From Bidens hawaiensis (taxonomy: Eukaryota > Streptophyta > Magnoliopsida > Asterales > Asteraceae), in the NCBI GenBank assembly GCA_021521415.1, contig JAIQDT010000225.1, positions 868,001 through 932,000 on the forward strand: a stretch of DNA of 64,000 nucleotides, read 5' to 3'. The notes under the pieces are model-generated. The model saw nothing but the letters and a program-made list of their open reading frames with translations, was not told the origin of the DNA and ran no database searches. Both the position numbers and the translations under genes were made by a program. Shown here one piece after another: positions 46,903 through 58,459 of the stretch (its first letter is position 1; the number at the start of each line of letters is the position of its first letter).

Positions 46903-48744
46903 TTCATCAATGACAAAATCAATTGTTGTATTATCAACTTCAGGCGCTTCCTCATTGTTCTGCCTTGAGGTAGATGCATCATTATTTCCTAAATTTAATC
47001 TGTCAAATAAATCTTGAAACCTTTCCCATGTGGCAGTTTCTTCTTCACCAGTTTTGTTGCTTGGATCTTCCTCATTTTAAACTTGATCATCTTGCACAAT
47101 TTGATTGACCTGATTATTATCTGCTTGATCTTGTTCTGGACTTTGATTGTTCTCTTGATCATTGTCTTGAACTTGCTCAACATTTGCACTTGAGGGATCC
47201 TTTATGAATTTATCTTCACTTTCTTTACTTGCAACCTTTTTCCACAATTTTTACAAATCCAATGTTTTCTAATTTGACTCTTCAATCACACTGGTTTTGT
47301 AAAATGAATCATCAAAGTCTTCAGGATAAATCTTGAAGGACTTTAGTGTGTAGAGTAGCCAACTTGAGTGTGTAGGACTCTTCAATCACACTGTTTTCTG
47401 ATTTCTCAACGTCAAAAATCCATGCTGCACCATCAACTGTGTTGAACTGATTTTCATTAATGACTACATTAGATGATTCAATCACACTCAAATGATCTTT
47501 CACATATACCATGTAGGCCTTTGAGTGTGTAGAGTAGCCAACAAAGAAGCAATCCAAGGATTTAGCTTTAAACGTGTTTAAATAATCCTTGGTGTTCAAG
47601 AGTGAACATTTGCATCCAAAAGGCTTGAGAAACTTAATGTATGCTTTCTATTAAAGAAGATTTCATAAGGAGTCTTCTTGTGACTTTTTTTAAGAAGTAC
47701 CCTGTTCTGAACATAGCAGGTGGTGTTAATGGCTTCTGCCCAAAAAGTAACAGGTAGATAAGCATCTTCAAGCATGGTTCTTGCAGCTTCAATTAGTGTT
47801 TTGTTTCTTCTTTCTACAACACCATTCTGTTCAGGAGTTCTAGGAGCTGAGAATTGTTGAAGTATTCCTTTGTTCTTGCAAATTTCTTCAATAACTCCAT
47901 TTTTGAACTCGATACCATTGTCACTTCTCATCACTTTAACCCTTTTATCCAGTTGATTCTCAATCCTGTTTACACACTTCATAACCAGTTCAGCAGTCTC
48001 ATCCATCGTACTTAGGAAATAAACCCAAGTATATCTTGAGAAATCATCAATGATCACCAGACAATATCTTTTCTTCCCAATTCTTGGTACACTCACAGGA
48101 CCAAGAGATCCATGTGAAGCATCTCAAGCACTTGATCAATTGAGTTGATGAGTTTAGTCTTATGTGAAGACTTGTGCTACTTTCCCTTTTGACATAAGAT
48201 ACATTTTTCATCCAACTTGAACTCTGTAGAAGGTAAGCCAATGACATGCTCACCCTTGACTAGTTTGTTCATATTCTTGAGATTGACATGACACAACTTT
48301 CTATGACACAATTTTGACTCATTTTCGGCGGCTTTAGAAACAAAACATGTACCACCCCTTGAACCAGCTTCTTTCATGTTAAGTTCATATATATTGCCAT
48401 TCTTTGGGGCCATCATCATGATCATCAGGTGGAATCACAAATTCAGGTCTTAAGATAAAACAGTGTGAGTAATCAGAACCAACTTTATAAACCTTATCAC
48501 ACATCAGTGATATGTTCAACAGGTTATACTGTAGTCCCTCCACATTGAACACATTGTCAAATGAGACTTTACCATTTGTCAAGATACCCTTTCCAACAAT
48601 TTTACCTCCATTCTCATCACTGCCAAATGCCACTGGACCTTCAAACTTATTTTCATAGTTAACAAGTGACCTTTTGTCACAAGTCATGTGCCTAGAACAT
48701 CCACTATCAATATACCGTACTTCATTCAGTGGAGTGGACTGTTC
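46903..48744 (-). pseudogene. pol: Element B protease, integrase and linker, decayed
   Basis: On the minus strand from 48744: protease (YIDSGCSRHMTCDKRS), the pre-integrase zinc region (about 48425-48177: KLCHVNLKNMNKLV, CILCQKGK), the integrase core (48096-47596: VIIDDFSRYTWVYFLS, MRSDNGIEFKN, TPEQNGVVERRNKTLIEA) and a post-integrase region (47599-47321) with a Gln/Asn/Asp linker. Frameshifts lie near 48400, 48096 and 47600. A short stretch containing GTGTGTAGAGTAGCCAAC occurs twice, near 47346 and 47525, a local duplication. The 5' side follows gag after a stop and a +1 shift, as in A. Confidence 0.88.
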
Positions 48745-48766
48745 CTACAAATTTCAAGGAGAGTAA

Positions 48767-50301
48767 TTAGTTAGATGATGAACTGCAAGTTGATTCAACT
48801 TGCAAATCATCAGAATCAGTAACAATTGATGCATTTGTTGTGAGAGGAATGGGCTTAGGGCCTTCATGGGTAATTTCAATGTTATCTAAGTTATCTGTTT
48901 CATATCCACATTCCCTAGGAGTCTTCACAAAAGGTTTTGTGCTTTGGTAATCATTTACCACATAGTCCTTTGTGTCAGAGTAATCTCTCACATCAGTATT
49001 CTTCTCCTACTTAACTTAAACCTTAGGTTTCCAAAGAAATCCTTAAGGTTCAAAACCATGCTTCAACAGAAACTTTTCATCACCAGTTAGTTCAGTTGGT
49101 TTCTTTCTAGGAAAGACACCTTTGTTTCTTATCTTTTCACTACTTGGTGATCCTTAAGAATCATCAAACTTAACTGATTTTGTGTCTTGTTTGGGGATAA
49201 TTCTCAAGAGTCGAAAGTTCTTCTTGACAACAGTTTCAGATTTCTTGGGAGATATACTTCTTTTGACTAGTTCAGCCAAATGTTTCTTTGGTTTCACATC
49301 AACTTTCTTTTCCTTCTTTACCTTCTCTGCAGCTTTCTGATCAGTTTCACTCATAGTCTCCTTTCCACACACCTTTCATTTTCCCAAGTATTCATCATAC
49401 TTTTGTTTATAAAGCACAAAGTTTTGACCAAACTTTGTCTCATTGGGAACATGAAAAGGCTTAAAGTTGAATCTTTCATTACAAGAATCGGTTTGGTGAC
49501 CATATTCATCACATTTCTTGCACCACACCTTTCCTTTGAATCTCTCACTTGGCACTTCCTTTTTTGAATCTCTCACTTGGTCTAGGTGGTTTAACCCCAA
49601 GTGTTTTCTGAGTCTTCAGACCGTCAAAGTCAATTGAAAAGGGAACAAATTCTTCAATCTTAATATCTTTTCTTTCAATCTTGCTCTTAACAAAAATTAT
49701 TTTCTTCGTATTCATAGGCTCTTCATATAGGCTTCCCTTATGCCTTGACTGTCTCTTCTCATATTCATCCATAGGTTCAAGTTCCCCAATATCAAACACT
49801 TCATGACTTGGGAAAACTGGGTAAACTGGAATGAAGTTGTCACTAACAATTGTTTTTGTGACCTTTTTCTTGTTGTTGTCACTAATCCTTTTCAAAGTAG
49901 CCTTGCTTGGTGGTCTTACTGCATTATAGCTCACCTTTGTCCTTTCACATATGTCAAATGACACATGTTCACTCTTCATTCTTTTATTTTGTTTCTTCAT
50001 CTTTGGAGTCATAGGTGGCAACAATGGAAGTTTGTCTATTCAGTCAGGTTTCTTATGTCTTCTATTTCTTTCTGCAGCTAGAATCTCTTCATTTGTGATC
50101 TGATCACTTAAGTCACTTAAGTCATCCATATTTAGATCATTAGAATCAAAGTCATCCTCAGGAACTTGCACTCCAATTGACTTATCATCTCTTACTTCTT
50201 CATTTACTACAAACTCTCCCTCTTCACTCACTTCAACTTTCTTGTAAAGATTAATAAATTCTTCTTTGTCATGAAAGACATCTCCAAATTTTTGAAGATA
50301 T
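48767..50301 (-). pseudogene. gag: Element B Gag, C-terminal half, decayed
   Basis: This resumes the gag frame cut by D (the join falls within codons for ...EGY|LQKFGDVF). Contents: acidic segment (DDFDSNDLNMDDLSDLSDQI), a conserved HVSFDICERTKVSYNAVRPP block, the second zinc knuckle CKKCDEYGHQTDSC, a Lys-rich region, and the end (VESTCSSSSN, stop at 48767). Several frameshifts, including a small duplication near 49545-49590 where ERFK repeats, break it. Confidence 0.85.
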
Positions 50302-50875
50302 TGTTGGGTTTTAACAAGATTATCAAAGTGATAAAATCCCTATTTTACCAAAAACACAGCGGATATTAAAGTTCTAAATATTGTTAATATGATATGTATA
50401 AAACCAATTTTAAACATGCAAAACCCAAACCCAGATCCAAATACGAATTACACACTATCAAATACATGCATGTCACTATAAGTCCATGCATGTTACTACT
50501 ACCTTTCAATATGACAAAACCGGGTGAAAGAGATGATGATTGAAAGGTAAGAACTTGAATATGGAAGCTCCTCAAGCTAGCATACCCCATGTTTCAACAA
50601 CACACCACTTCTAGCTAGGATTTGCACTTGAAATTTTCTTCTTCTTTTCTTATGTTGGATGAAAATACCCAAGAGAGGAAGAGAGAAAAGTTTACTTGGA
50701 AATTATGTGTGTTATGAAAGAATGAAAGAGAAAGACTTGGTTTTATTTAAAGGCATCTTTCTCTCCACCAATAATAACCATTGCATGTCTCCACTCACCT
50801 TGCATGTCTCCACTCAAACATATAATAATATTACATTTGAAAGAGTTATTATCTTTTTTCTTTTATAAAACTTTA

Positions 50876-50914
<39 letters not shown>

Positions 50915-51272
50915 ATACATATATACTTTTATAAGTTTATAACTTATAACTTATAAAACCTATTATATGTTAAGAGACATGCTTGGTTATTATTATTCAC
51001 GTATTGTTATTTAACCAACTTAAATAACACTATGTAATGTTCTTTCATAAAACATAAATCATCCATATGATTTGTTTATTACACAAGTACATTTTATTTA
51101 GAAACCCCTTTCCAAATAACTCAAGTGTTAATATTCATATGTTATGATCACATCATATATGAACGAATATTATCGGTGTTTGTCTAGCTTGTTATTGGGT
51201 ATGACCCGACTTGGATCATAACGTACTAGCCACATCAATTTAATATGTCTCTTGGGCAGACCGAGTCCAACA
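50302..51272 (-). repeat. Element D left (3') LTR
   Basis: 971 bases, TGTTGGGTTTTAAC to CCGAGTCCAACA. Contains a TA dinucleotide run at about 50877-50912. Confidence 0.96.
50877..50912. repeat. (TA)n microsatellite in D left LTR
   Basis: About 18 TA units; the copy in the right LTR (about 58068-58099) is shorter. Confidence 0.9.
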
Positions 51273-51283
51273 ATCTCCCACTT
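51273..51283 (-). other. Polypurine tract of element D
   Basis: The minus strand reads AAGTGGGAGAT directly before the 3' LTR. Confidence 0.82.
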
Positions 51284-52049
51284 GCACAAGATACATAGAA
51301 AATTGATGCAAGTAGCAAATACCGCCTAACTACGGTTTACTACCCCTAATACGTATGACGAAGTGCCATTCAATAACATCATCCCTTTCAAGTCCCATAC
51401 TTGAAAATGATTTAGGTGAAACTATCATTTATCCTTTTGCCACAAATGTCATGTTAAATCCAGAGACACAGAGTGATCATTCTCTGTTGATTTAACTTAT
51501 CAGGCCTTAGACATTTAACTCTCAACGAATAAGAGGGACAAATCCCATATTGACTACATACGTCTCTCACTATCACCTTGTACTATACTTGAGCTTAGCC
51601 TTATGTACTGACATATTTCAGAGCAGCGAAGAACTAAGTCAAAGCATAATAGTGGATGAATATCAAGACCCAATATGTATCTCAGGTCGGAGGATACTAT
51701 GAAGTTCGCCTTTACTCAAATTTTACTTATGATCACAAATCCCAAGGATTCCATGCAGTAAAATTGAGAGTGGGTCAGTCCAATATTTATCCCATAAATA
51801 TCTATGAACCTTGGCAACAACCCTTTGCTATATTCATACCTCATGAATATCTACCAATCCAAGTTCATAATAGTCTTACTTTCACATTTGTTCCCACAAA
51901 TATGAACGACTACGAACGTTTAGAATAATTCAAATTATTCACGGATTTAAACATACTAAAATGGAACATAACTCAAGAACATGACCATAACCAAAACCAT
52001 ATGATTGAGTTAAAATAAAATTGTTCCAATATCCAAATACAAATTTTGA
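51284..52049 (-). other. 3' untranslated region of element D
   Basis: No coding likeness on the minus strand. A plus-strand frame at 51656-51928 has no recognisable likeness and is probably chance. Confidence 0.6.
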
Positions 52050-53231
52050 TCAAATCCAATCACTAGAATATCGAAGTCCTAAGGCGCAAGTATGACTCTC
52101 ATGCTTCGGCCTTTCAAGGAGTTTTGTGAGTGGGTCCGCAATGTTTTGATCAGTGTGAACTTTGCGAATACATATCTTTCCCTTTTCAACCTCATCCCTT
52201 ATGTAGTTGAATCTCTGCTCAATGTGCCTAGTCTTTTGATGTGCGCGGGGTTCCTTGATTTGAGCAATCGCACCCTCGTTGTCACAAAAGATCTCTAGAG
52301 GGTCCTGAATGGTACGAACCACTCCTAAATCGGTAATGAACTTTCTAAACCATGCAGCTTCTTGAGCTACCAGGGAGGCGGCGATGTATTCAGATTCAGT
52401 GGTGGATAAAGCTACCATGTCTTGTTTTGCACTCTTCCATGAGACAGCACCACCATTGAGAACGAAAACGTATCCCTATTGTGATCGAGAATCATCTCGA
52501 TCAGTTTAGAAACTCGCATCAGTGTAACCCTTTACAACGAGTTCCTCCTCACCAGAGCCATATATTAGAAACATATCCTTAGTCCTTTTAAGGTATTTCA
52601 ATATGCCCTTAACAGCCATCCAATGGCTAGTTCCCGGATTTTGTTGGTATCGACTTGTCATGCTCAAGGCGCATGACATATCCGTTCTAGTGCAAATCAT
52701 GGCATACATGATGGATCCTATAGCAGATGCATATGGGATACCACTCATTTTGTCTTGCTCATCCTTTGAGCTTGGACATTGAGAAGCACTCAACATCGTT
52801 CCTCTTTGAATAGGTACCAAACCTTTCTTAGAGTTTTCCATCTTGAACCTTTTCAAGATCTTGTCAATGTATGCACTTTGATTCAAACCTATCAACCGCC
52901 TTGATCTATCCCTATAGATTCTTATTCCCAGAATATAGGCGGCTTCACCAAGATCCTTTATGGAAAAACAGTTTCCAAGCCAGGCTTTCACACCTTCCAA
53001 GGTTGGAATGTCATTTCCAAACAGTAATATGTCATCGACATATAATACCAGAAAGGTTATGATGCTCCCACTAGCTTTCTTATCCACACAAGCTTCATCA
53101 GCGGTTTTAATGAATTCAAATTTCTTAACTTCATCATCAAAACGGTGATTCCAACTTCTGGATGCTTGTTTCAATCCATAGATTGATTTCTTCAGACTGA
53201 ACCATATAAACATCATCATTAAGATGCCCAT
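52050..53231 (-). pseudogene. pol: Element D reverse transcriptase C-terminal part and RNase H
   Basis: RT from KKSIYGLKQASRSWNHRFDD through LYVDDILLFGND and ILGIRIYRDRSRRLIGLNQS, then IPYASAIGSIMYAMICTRTD, GYTDASF, and RNase H ([46 protein letters not shown]) to a stop at 52050. TAA and TAG stops between GYTDASF and RNase H (52485-52510) break the frame. The upstream join to the N-terminal RT at about 53188 is a short deletion that shifts the frame. Confidence 0.9.
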
Positions 53232-54735
53232 TTAGAAAAGCAGTTTTGACATCCATTTGCCATATATCATAGTCATAATATGCGGCTATGGCAAACAATA
53301 TCCTTATAGACTTTAGCATCGCCACGGGCGAGAAAGTTTCATCATAATCAACCCATTGAGTTTGAGTGAAACCCTTTGCTACAAGTCTAGCTTTATAAGT
53401 ATCCAAGTTTCCATGCATATCAGTTTTCTTCTTGAAAACCCACTTACTTCCAACCAGCTTGGAATTTAGAGGTGGAGCAACCAAGTCCCATACTTGATTG
53501 TCATGCATGGATTGCATCTCAACATTCATGGCTTCTAGCCATTTTTCACAATCAAATTGCGACATTGCATCTCGGTATGTGGTGGGTTCATCCGAATCAA
53601 CCACGTAGCATCCATCCATGAAAAATCCATATCTCTCAGGTGGGGTGCTAACTCTAACAGATTTGCGAATGTTTTGTGTGTTTTGATCAACCATTTGATC
53701 ATCATCAACAACCTCTTGTTGATTGCTAGTGTCAACCAAACGTGTATCGGCTTGTAGTTCTCGATCCTCTTCGAGTTCTACAGTTCTATCAGTTCCTTCC
53801 ATAAGGAACCTTCTTTCCAAGAACTTAGCCTTTCGAGCTATAAACACTTTATGCTCGCTTGGATTGTAGAAATAATATCCCATCGAATCCATGGGATATC
53901 CTACAAATATACACTTAGTGGATCGACATTCAAGTTTGTCAGAGGTGTAGATCTTAACATAAGCCTCACAACCCCATACCTTTAAATATAAAAATTTTGG
54001 AGCCTTTCCATGCCATATTTCAAAAGGTGTCCTATCCACTTTCATGGTTGGTGCCATATTTAAAATACGGGCAGCAGAGATCACAGCGAAACCCCAAAAT
54101 GATAGAGGTAATGAGCTTCTAGCCATCATGGATCGAACCATGTCCAATAAAGTTTGATTCCTCCTTTCGGACACACCATTATGTTGTGGTGTTCCAGGTG
54201 GAGTAAGTTGTGAGACAATCCCACAACTCCTAAGATGTTCTAGAAACGCATCATTGAGGTGTTCACCTCCTCTATCGGAACGTAGTACTTTGATTGTTTT
54301 GTTGAGTTGATTTTGTACTTCATTTTGGAAGACTTTGAACATTTCAAAGGCCTCATTTTTGTGTCTTAACAAGAACACATACCCATAGCGACTATAATCG
54401 TCGGTAAAGGTAATGAAGTATCTTTCACCATTTCTTGTCATTGTCCTAAAAGGTCCACATACATCCGAATGTATGATACCTAATAAGTCTTTCGCCCTTT
54501 CATTTGTTCCATTAAAGGGTTCTTTGGCCATCTTTCCCAATAAACAAGATTCACATTCATCAAATGAATCAACATTTGATTTCAAAAGACCATTCTTTCG
54601 AAGTGTATGAATACGATTCTTGTTTATGTGACCAAGACGACAATGCCAAAGAAAAGTATTACTCAAATCCATTTTGAGTCTTTTGGTGTTAGCTTGGTAC
54701 AACGAGTTATCAATGTATGAGTCATCATGAATTAA
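53137..54735 (-). pseudogene. pol: Element D integrase and reverse transcriptase N-terminal part
   Basis: It follows gag-protease in the same frame after a TAA at 54736-54738. Pre-integrase zinc region (LWHCRLGHINKNRIHTL ... CESCLLGKM), integrase core (HSDVCGPFRTMTRNGERYFI, LRSDRGGEHLND, TPPGTPQHNGVSERRNQTLL), a conserved KVWGCEAYVK block, then RT (VGSKWVFKKKTDMHGN, MDVKTAFLNGHLNDDVYM). The histidines, cysteines and the DDE residues look intact. It then runs out of frame after VYMVQS at the 53188 deletion. Confidence 0.92.
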
Positions 54736-56013
54736 TTAATAAATGCCATAAAACGGCATCGCTTTAAAATAAAAGACATTATCCATGAAAACATAAATAC
54801 CATTATCAACAAACTTAAAGTCATAACCAGATTGTCTTAATACAGAAACAGAGATAATATTCCTAGTCAAACTAGGGGAATATAAAATGTTTTTCAAAAC
54901 AATCTCCAAACCATTTGGAAGCTTTAAAACATAATCCCCTCGGGCTTGGACGTCAACCTTTGCTCCATTGCCCATGAAAAGACTTATATCTCCTTTCTTC
55001 ACCTCATTTCTTCTTTTGAACCCCTGCAATGAATTGCATATGTGAGTTCCACATCCGGTATCCAATACCCATGTGTTAGAAGAAATAATATTAAGATCAA
55101 TGTGAATAATGAAAGTTGTACCTGAGGTTTGCCCCGCATCCCTCTTAGCTTTCAACTCCTTGAGATAGGTCGGACAGTTTCTCATCCAATGACCTATCTC
55201 ACCACAACCAAAGCACGGATCCTCGGCGCTAACCTTTAGCTTCTTTGGCTTTGGCCCCGCCTTTGCCTTTCCCTTGAACCCCTTCTTGACTTGCCCCTTA
55301 CCAACGGCAACCTTTGCTTTTGGTTCCGGGTGATGCCTTTTCTTTGAGCCACCCTCATTGATCGCAAGAACGGGTAAAACCTTTTTACCCATGCCGGCCT
55401 CGGCTGTCTTAAGCATTGCGTGAAGCTCACCAATGCTTTTATCCCATCCATTCATGTTGTAGTTCATAACGAATGTCTCGAACCTTTTAATTAAGCCATT
55501 TAGGATTAAATCCGTGGCTAACTCTTTTGAGACGGGACAGTTAAGTCGTTCAAGCCGATCAATATGGCTCTTCATCTTAACTACATAAGATGAAACAGAT
55601 TGGGTTTCTTCCATATGACATGCATGAAGAGCTCGAACCGTTTCGAATCGCTCAACCCGAGCTTGAGTAAGGAACATTTCCTTAAGTTGGGTTATCATGT
55701 CAAACGCCCCATGATTGTCGAAATCCTTTTGGATCTCGGGAATCATTGTTCCCAACATAAGGCAAGAAACTTGCACCGAATCCTCGGTGTATTTTAACCA
55801 ATCCGCATAGGCATCCAAGTTATTGACATCGGGTTCATCGGGAATAGGATCATCTAAAATATAAGACTTCTTTTCTTGCTTGAGAACAATTCTCAAGTTT
55901 CGATACCAATCCATGAAGTTGTTAAAGTTTAGACGATCCTTATCCAGAATGGATCTTAGTGATAGATTATGCACGTGTGGGATAATTGCGTTCGGTGCGT
56001 TGTTTGCGGCCAT
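54736..56013 (-). CDS. gag: Element D Gag and aspartic protease
   Basis: A 425-codon open frame from ATG 56013 (MAANNAPNAIIPHVHNLSLR). Copia gag (DRLNFNNFMDWYRNLRIVLK, ARVERFETVRALHACHMEET), a Lys-rich linker, one zinc knuckle CFGCGEIGHWMRNC (about residues 273-286) and the protease motif WVLDTGCGTHICNS (about residue 320), followed by KNILYSPSLTRNIISVS. The first ATG fits the family's usual N-terminus. It ends at TAA 54736, with the integrase frame directly following in phase, so the stop is probably decay of a gag-pol fusion. Confidence 0.9.
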   Translation of the reverse strand: MAANNAPNAIIPHVHNLSLRSILDKDRLNFNNFMDWYRNLRIVLKQEKKSYILDDPIPDEPDVNNLDAYADWLKYTEDSVQVSCLMLGTMIPEIQKDFDNHGAFDMITQLKEMFLTQARVERFETVRALHACHMEETQSVSSYVVKMKSHIDRLERLNCPVSKELATDLILNGLIKRFETFVMNYNMNGWDKSIGELHAMLKTAEAGMGKKVLPVLAINEGGSKKRHHPEPKAKVAVGKGQVKKGFKGKAKAGPKPKKLKVSAEDPCFGCGEIGHWMRNCPTYLKELKAKRDAGQTSGTTFIIHIDLNIISSNTWVLDTGCGTHICNSLQGFKRRNEVKKGDISLFMGNGAKVDVQARGDYVLKLPNGLEIVLKNILYSPSLTRNIISVSVLRQSGYDFKFVDNGIYVFMDNVFYFKAMPFYGIY

Positions 56014-57475
56014 CTAAAAGAATTTTAACAAAGTTCAAATTAGTATTTTCGATATTAATAAAATTATAATCTTTAATACCCTTTAAATGTCTCCAAGAAA
56101 ATTATTGATTAAAATCTAGAACCCAACGTTTCAATCAAATAATAGTTAGGTGACCTTTATCCTACTATTCGAATTAACAAGGTAGTCAACGTTTGACAAT
56201 TGCAACCCTTTGAAACTTCTAGTTTTATGGGATCGGTTAAACATCATACGTTTAGTTGGTATGTTAAATCCCATCAACACCTTTGAACGCCATTTTAAGG
56301 TGATCCTATAGTCATGGTTTCAAATCAAGTCGTCCGACTTATACACACGTGTCAGTTTACTCATACAAGTGGTTAGGTGATCCTAATACCAAAAGTACTT
56401 GTAAAATCACCTTAAGATCACAAGTTTTCTTAAAAGTGCTTAGGTGATCCTAACTCACCTTCAAGTCTACAAGTGACTTAAGTGTCGTATAAAAGGATGG
56501 TGTTTAACTTGTTTTTAAAAAGGGATTTTAGTTTTCTAAATTCTAGGTTGGAAAACTATTTATTGTACCTTTCATTTGCATGCATTCAAATGTATGGTAC
56601 TTAGTTGAAAAACCCATTTTCAAAGTTCCAATTAATAAAACCCATTTTTATTATGAAATCATTAGTTATTAATAAAACCAATTTTTATTACCTAACGATT
56701 TCTAAGGAACCAATTTTATGCTAGTTGATTTTAAGTTGTTAAGCAAACCATATTGCAAATAATAAGTAAATCAACCATGCAAGCACAAAATATACACAAC
56801 CACAAGTTCATAACCATAGCCTCCTAATATTGACCACACTTGTTGACAGAAGACAAGTGTGTCAAAAAGTCTCTCCTAAGGGACCCAAAAGAACATGCAC
56901 TTGTGTCGGTGAACTCCCACTTGATTCCGCATCCATTTGCTCCAAGTGTTTACTCCCGGTGTTGTGGTCTTCATCATTTTATTTGGGCTTCCATCCATGC
57001 ATCTTCTTTTACAAAATATATCCTAATACATTTTTCTAGTAAAAGAAATACATCTAATCTACTTATTATTACAAGCCATATGAATGAATAAATAGATTAC
57101 AAACCCAAATAAATATTACAACCAAATCGAATGAACAAACAACCAACACAATCATTCAACCAAACACAAGGCCATGGCTAGGTTATGAACATCTATTCCA
57201 CATTCAAATATGCAATAATACAAGACCAAAATGGTTCCCCTTTTTGCCTCAAAAATTTCAGCCAAAGCTTAAGCAAACCGAAAGTTTCGGGTTTTGTCCA
57301 AACAAACTAAACAATCATCCAAATGACTTGGTTTTTCAAGATTACCACATGCATGTAAAGTATAACCTTGAAAAACCATGGGGTAACCAAAACCCCAAAA
57401 AGTTTTGGCCAAATGGTGAAACCCACCATAAACCCGAAAAATTTTGGGTCTAATGAAGCATGCATTCGTATAAGC
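56014..57475 (-). other. Leader of element D
   Basis: Long 1.4-kb untranslated stretch between primer site and gag; AT-rich with no convincing reading frame. Repeated AGTGATCC/GGTGATCCTA blocks near 56145-56460 stand out. Confidence 0.6.
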
Positions 57476-57489
57476 GGCTCTTGATGCCA
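57476..57489 (-). other. Element D primer-binding site
   Basis: The minus strand reads TGGCATCAAGAGCC one base inside the 5' LTR, resembling the initiator-Met complement with one change and one extra base. Confidence 0.7.
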
Positions 57490-57490
57490 T

Positions 57491-58064
57491 TGTTGGGTTT
57501 TAACAAGATTATCAAAGTGATAAAATCCCTATTTTACCAAAAACGCAGCGGATATAAAAGTTTTAAATCTTGTTAATATGATATGTATAAAACCAATTTT
57601 AAACATGCAAAACCCAAACTCGGATCCAAATACGAATTACACACTATCAAATACATGCATGTCACTATAAGTCCATGCATGTTACTACTACCTTTCAATA
57701 TGACAAAACCGGGTGAAAGAGATGATGATTGAAATGTAAGAACTTGAATATGGAAGCTCCTCAAGCTAGCATACCCCACGCTTCAACAACACACCACTTC
57801 TAGCTAGGATTTGCACTTGAAATTTTCTTCTTCTTTTCTTATGTTGGATGAAAATACCCAAGAGAGGAAGAGAGAAAAGTTTACTTGGAAATTATGTTTG
57901 TTATGAAAGAATGAAAGAGAAAGACTTGGTTTTATTTAAAGGCATCTTTCTCTCCACCAATAATAACCATTGCATGTCTCCACTCACCTTGCATGTCTCC
58001 ACTCAAACATATAATAATATTACATTTGAAAGAGTTATTACCTTTTTTCTTTTATAAAACTTTA

Positions 58065-58101
<37 letters not shown>

Positions 58102-58459
58102 ATACATATATACTTTTATAAGTTTATAACTTATAACTTATAAAACCTATTATATGTTAAGAGACATGCTTGGTTATTATTATTCACATATTGTTATTTA
58201 ACCAACTTAAATAACACTATGTAATGTTCTTACATAAAACATAAATCATCCATATGATTTGTTTATTACACAAGTACATTTTATTTAGAAACCCCTTTCC
58301 AAATAACTCAAGTGTGAATATTCATATGTTATGATCACATCATATATGAACGAATATTATCGGTGTTTGTCTAGCTTGTTATTGGGTATGACCCGACTTG
58401 GATTATAACGTACTAGCCACATCAATTTAATATGTCTCTTGGGCAGACCGAGTCCAACA
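57491..58459 (-). repeat. Element D right (5') LTR
   Basis: 969 bases, direct repeat of 50302-51272, with a shorter TA run at about 58068-58099. Confidence 0.96.

Larger units (their letters stand above)
50302..58459 (-). mobile_element. Element D: Ty1/copia element
   Basis: LTRs 50302-51272 and 57491-58459 (TGTTGGG...TCCAACA) with a perfect GATAT target duplication (50297-50301 and 58460-58464). Gag, protease, integrase, RT and RNase H lie in copia order on the minus strand. RT motifs (LYVDDILLFGND, DLGEAAYILGIRIYRD) differ from A and B and suggest a Tork/Ikeros-like lineage (uncertain). About 16 differences between the LTRs suggest a fairly recent insertion, yet pol is broken by stops and a small deletion. 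Confidence 0.95.

Noticed and set aside
51656..51928. Plus-strand 90-codon frame in D's 3' untranslated region
   Set aside because: No start context or likeness to a family; it lies antisense in a noncoding part of the element.
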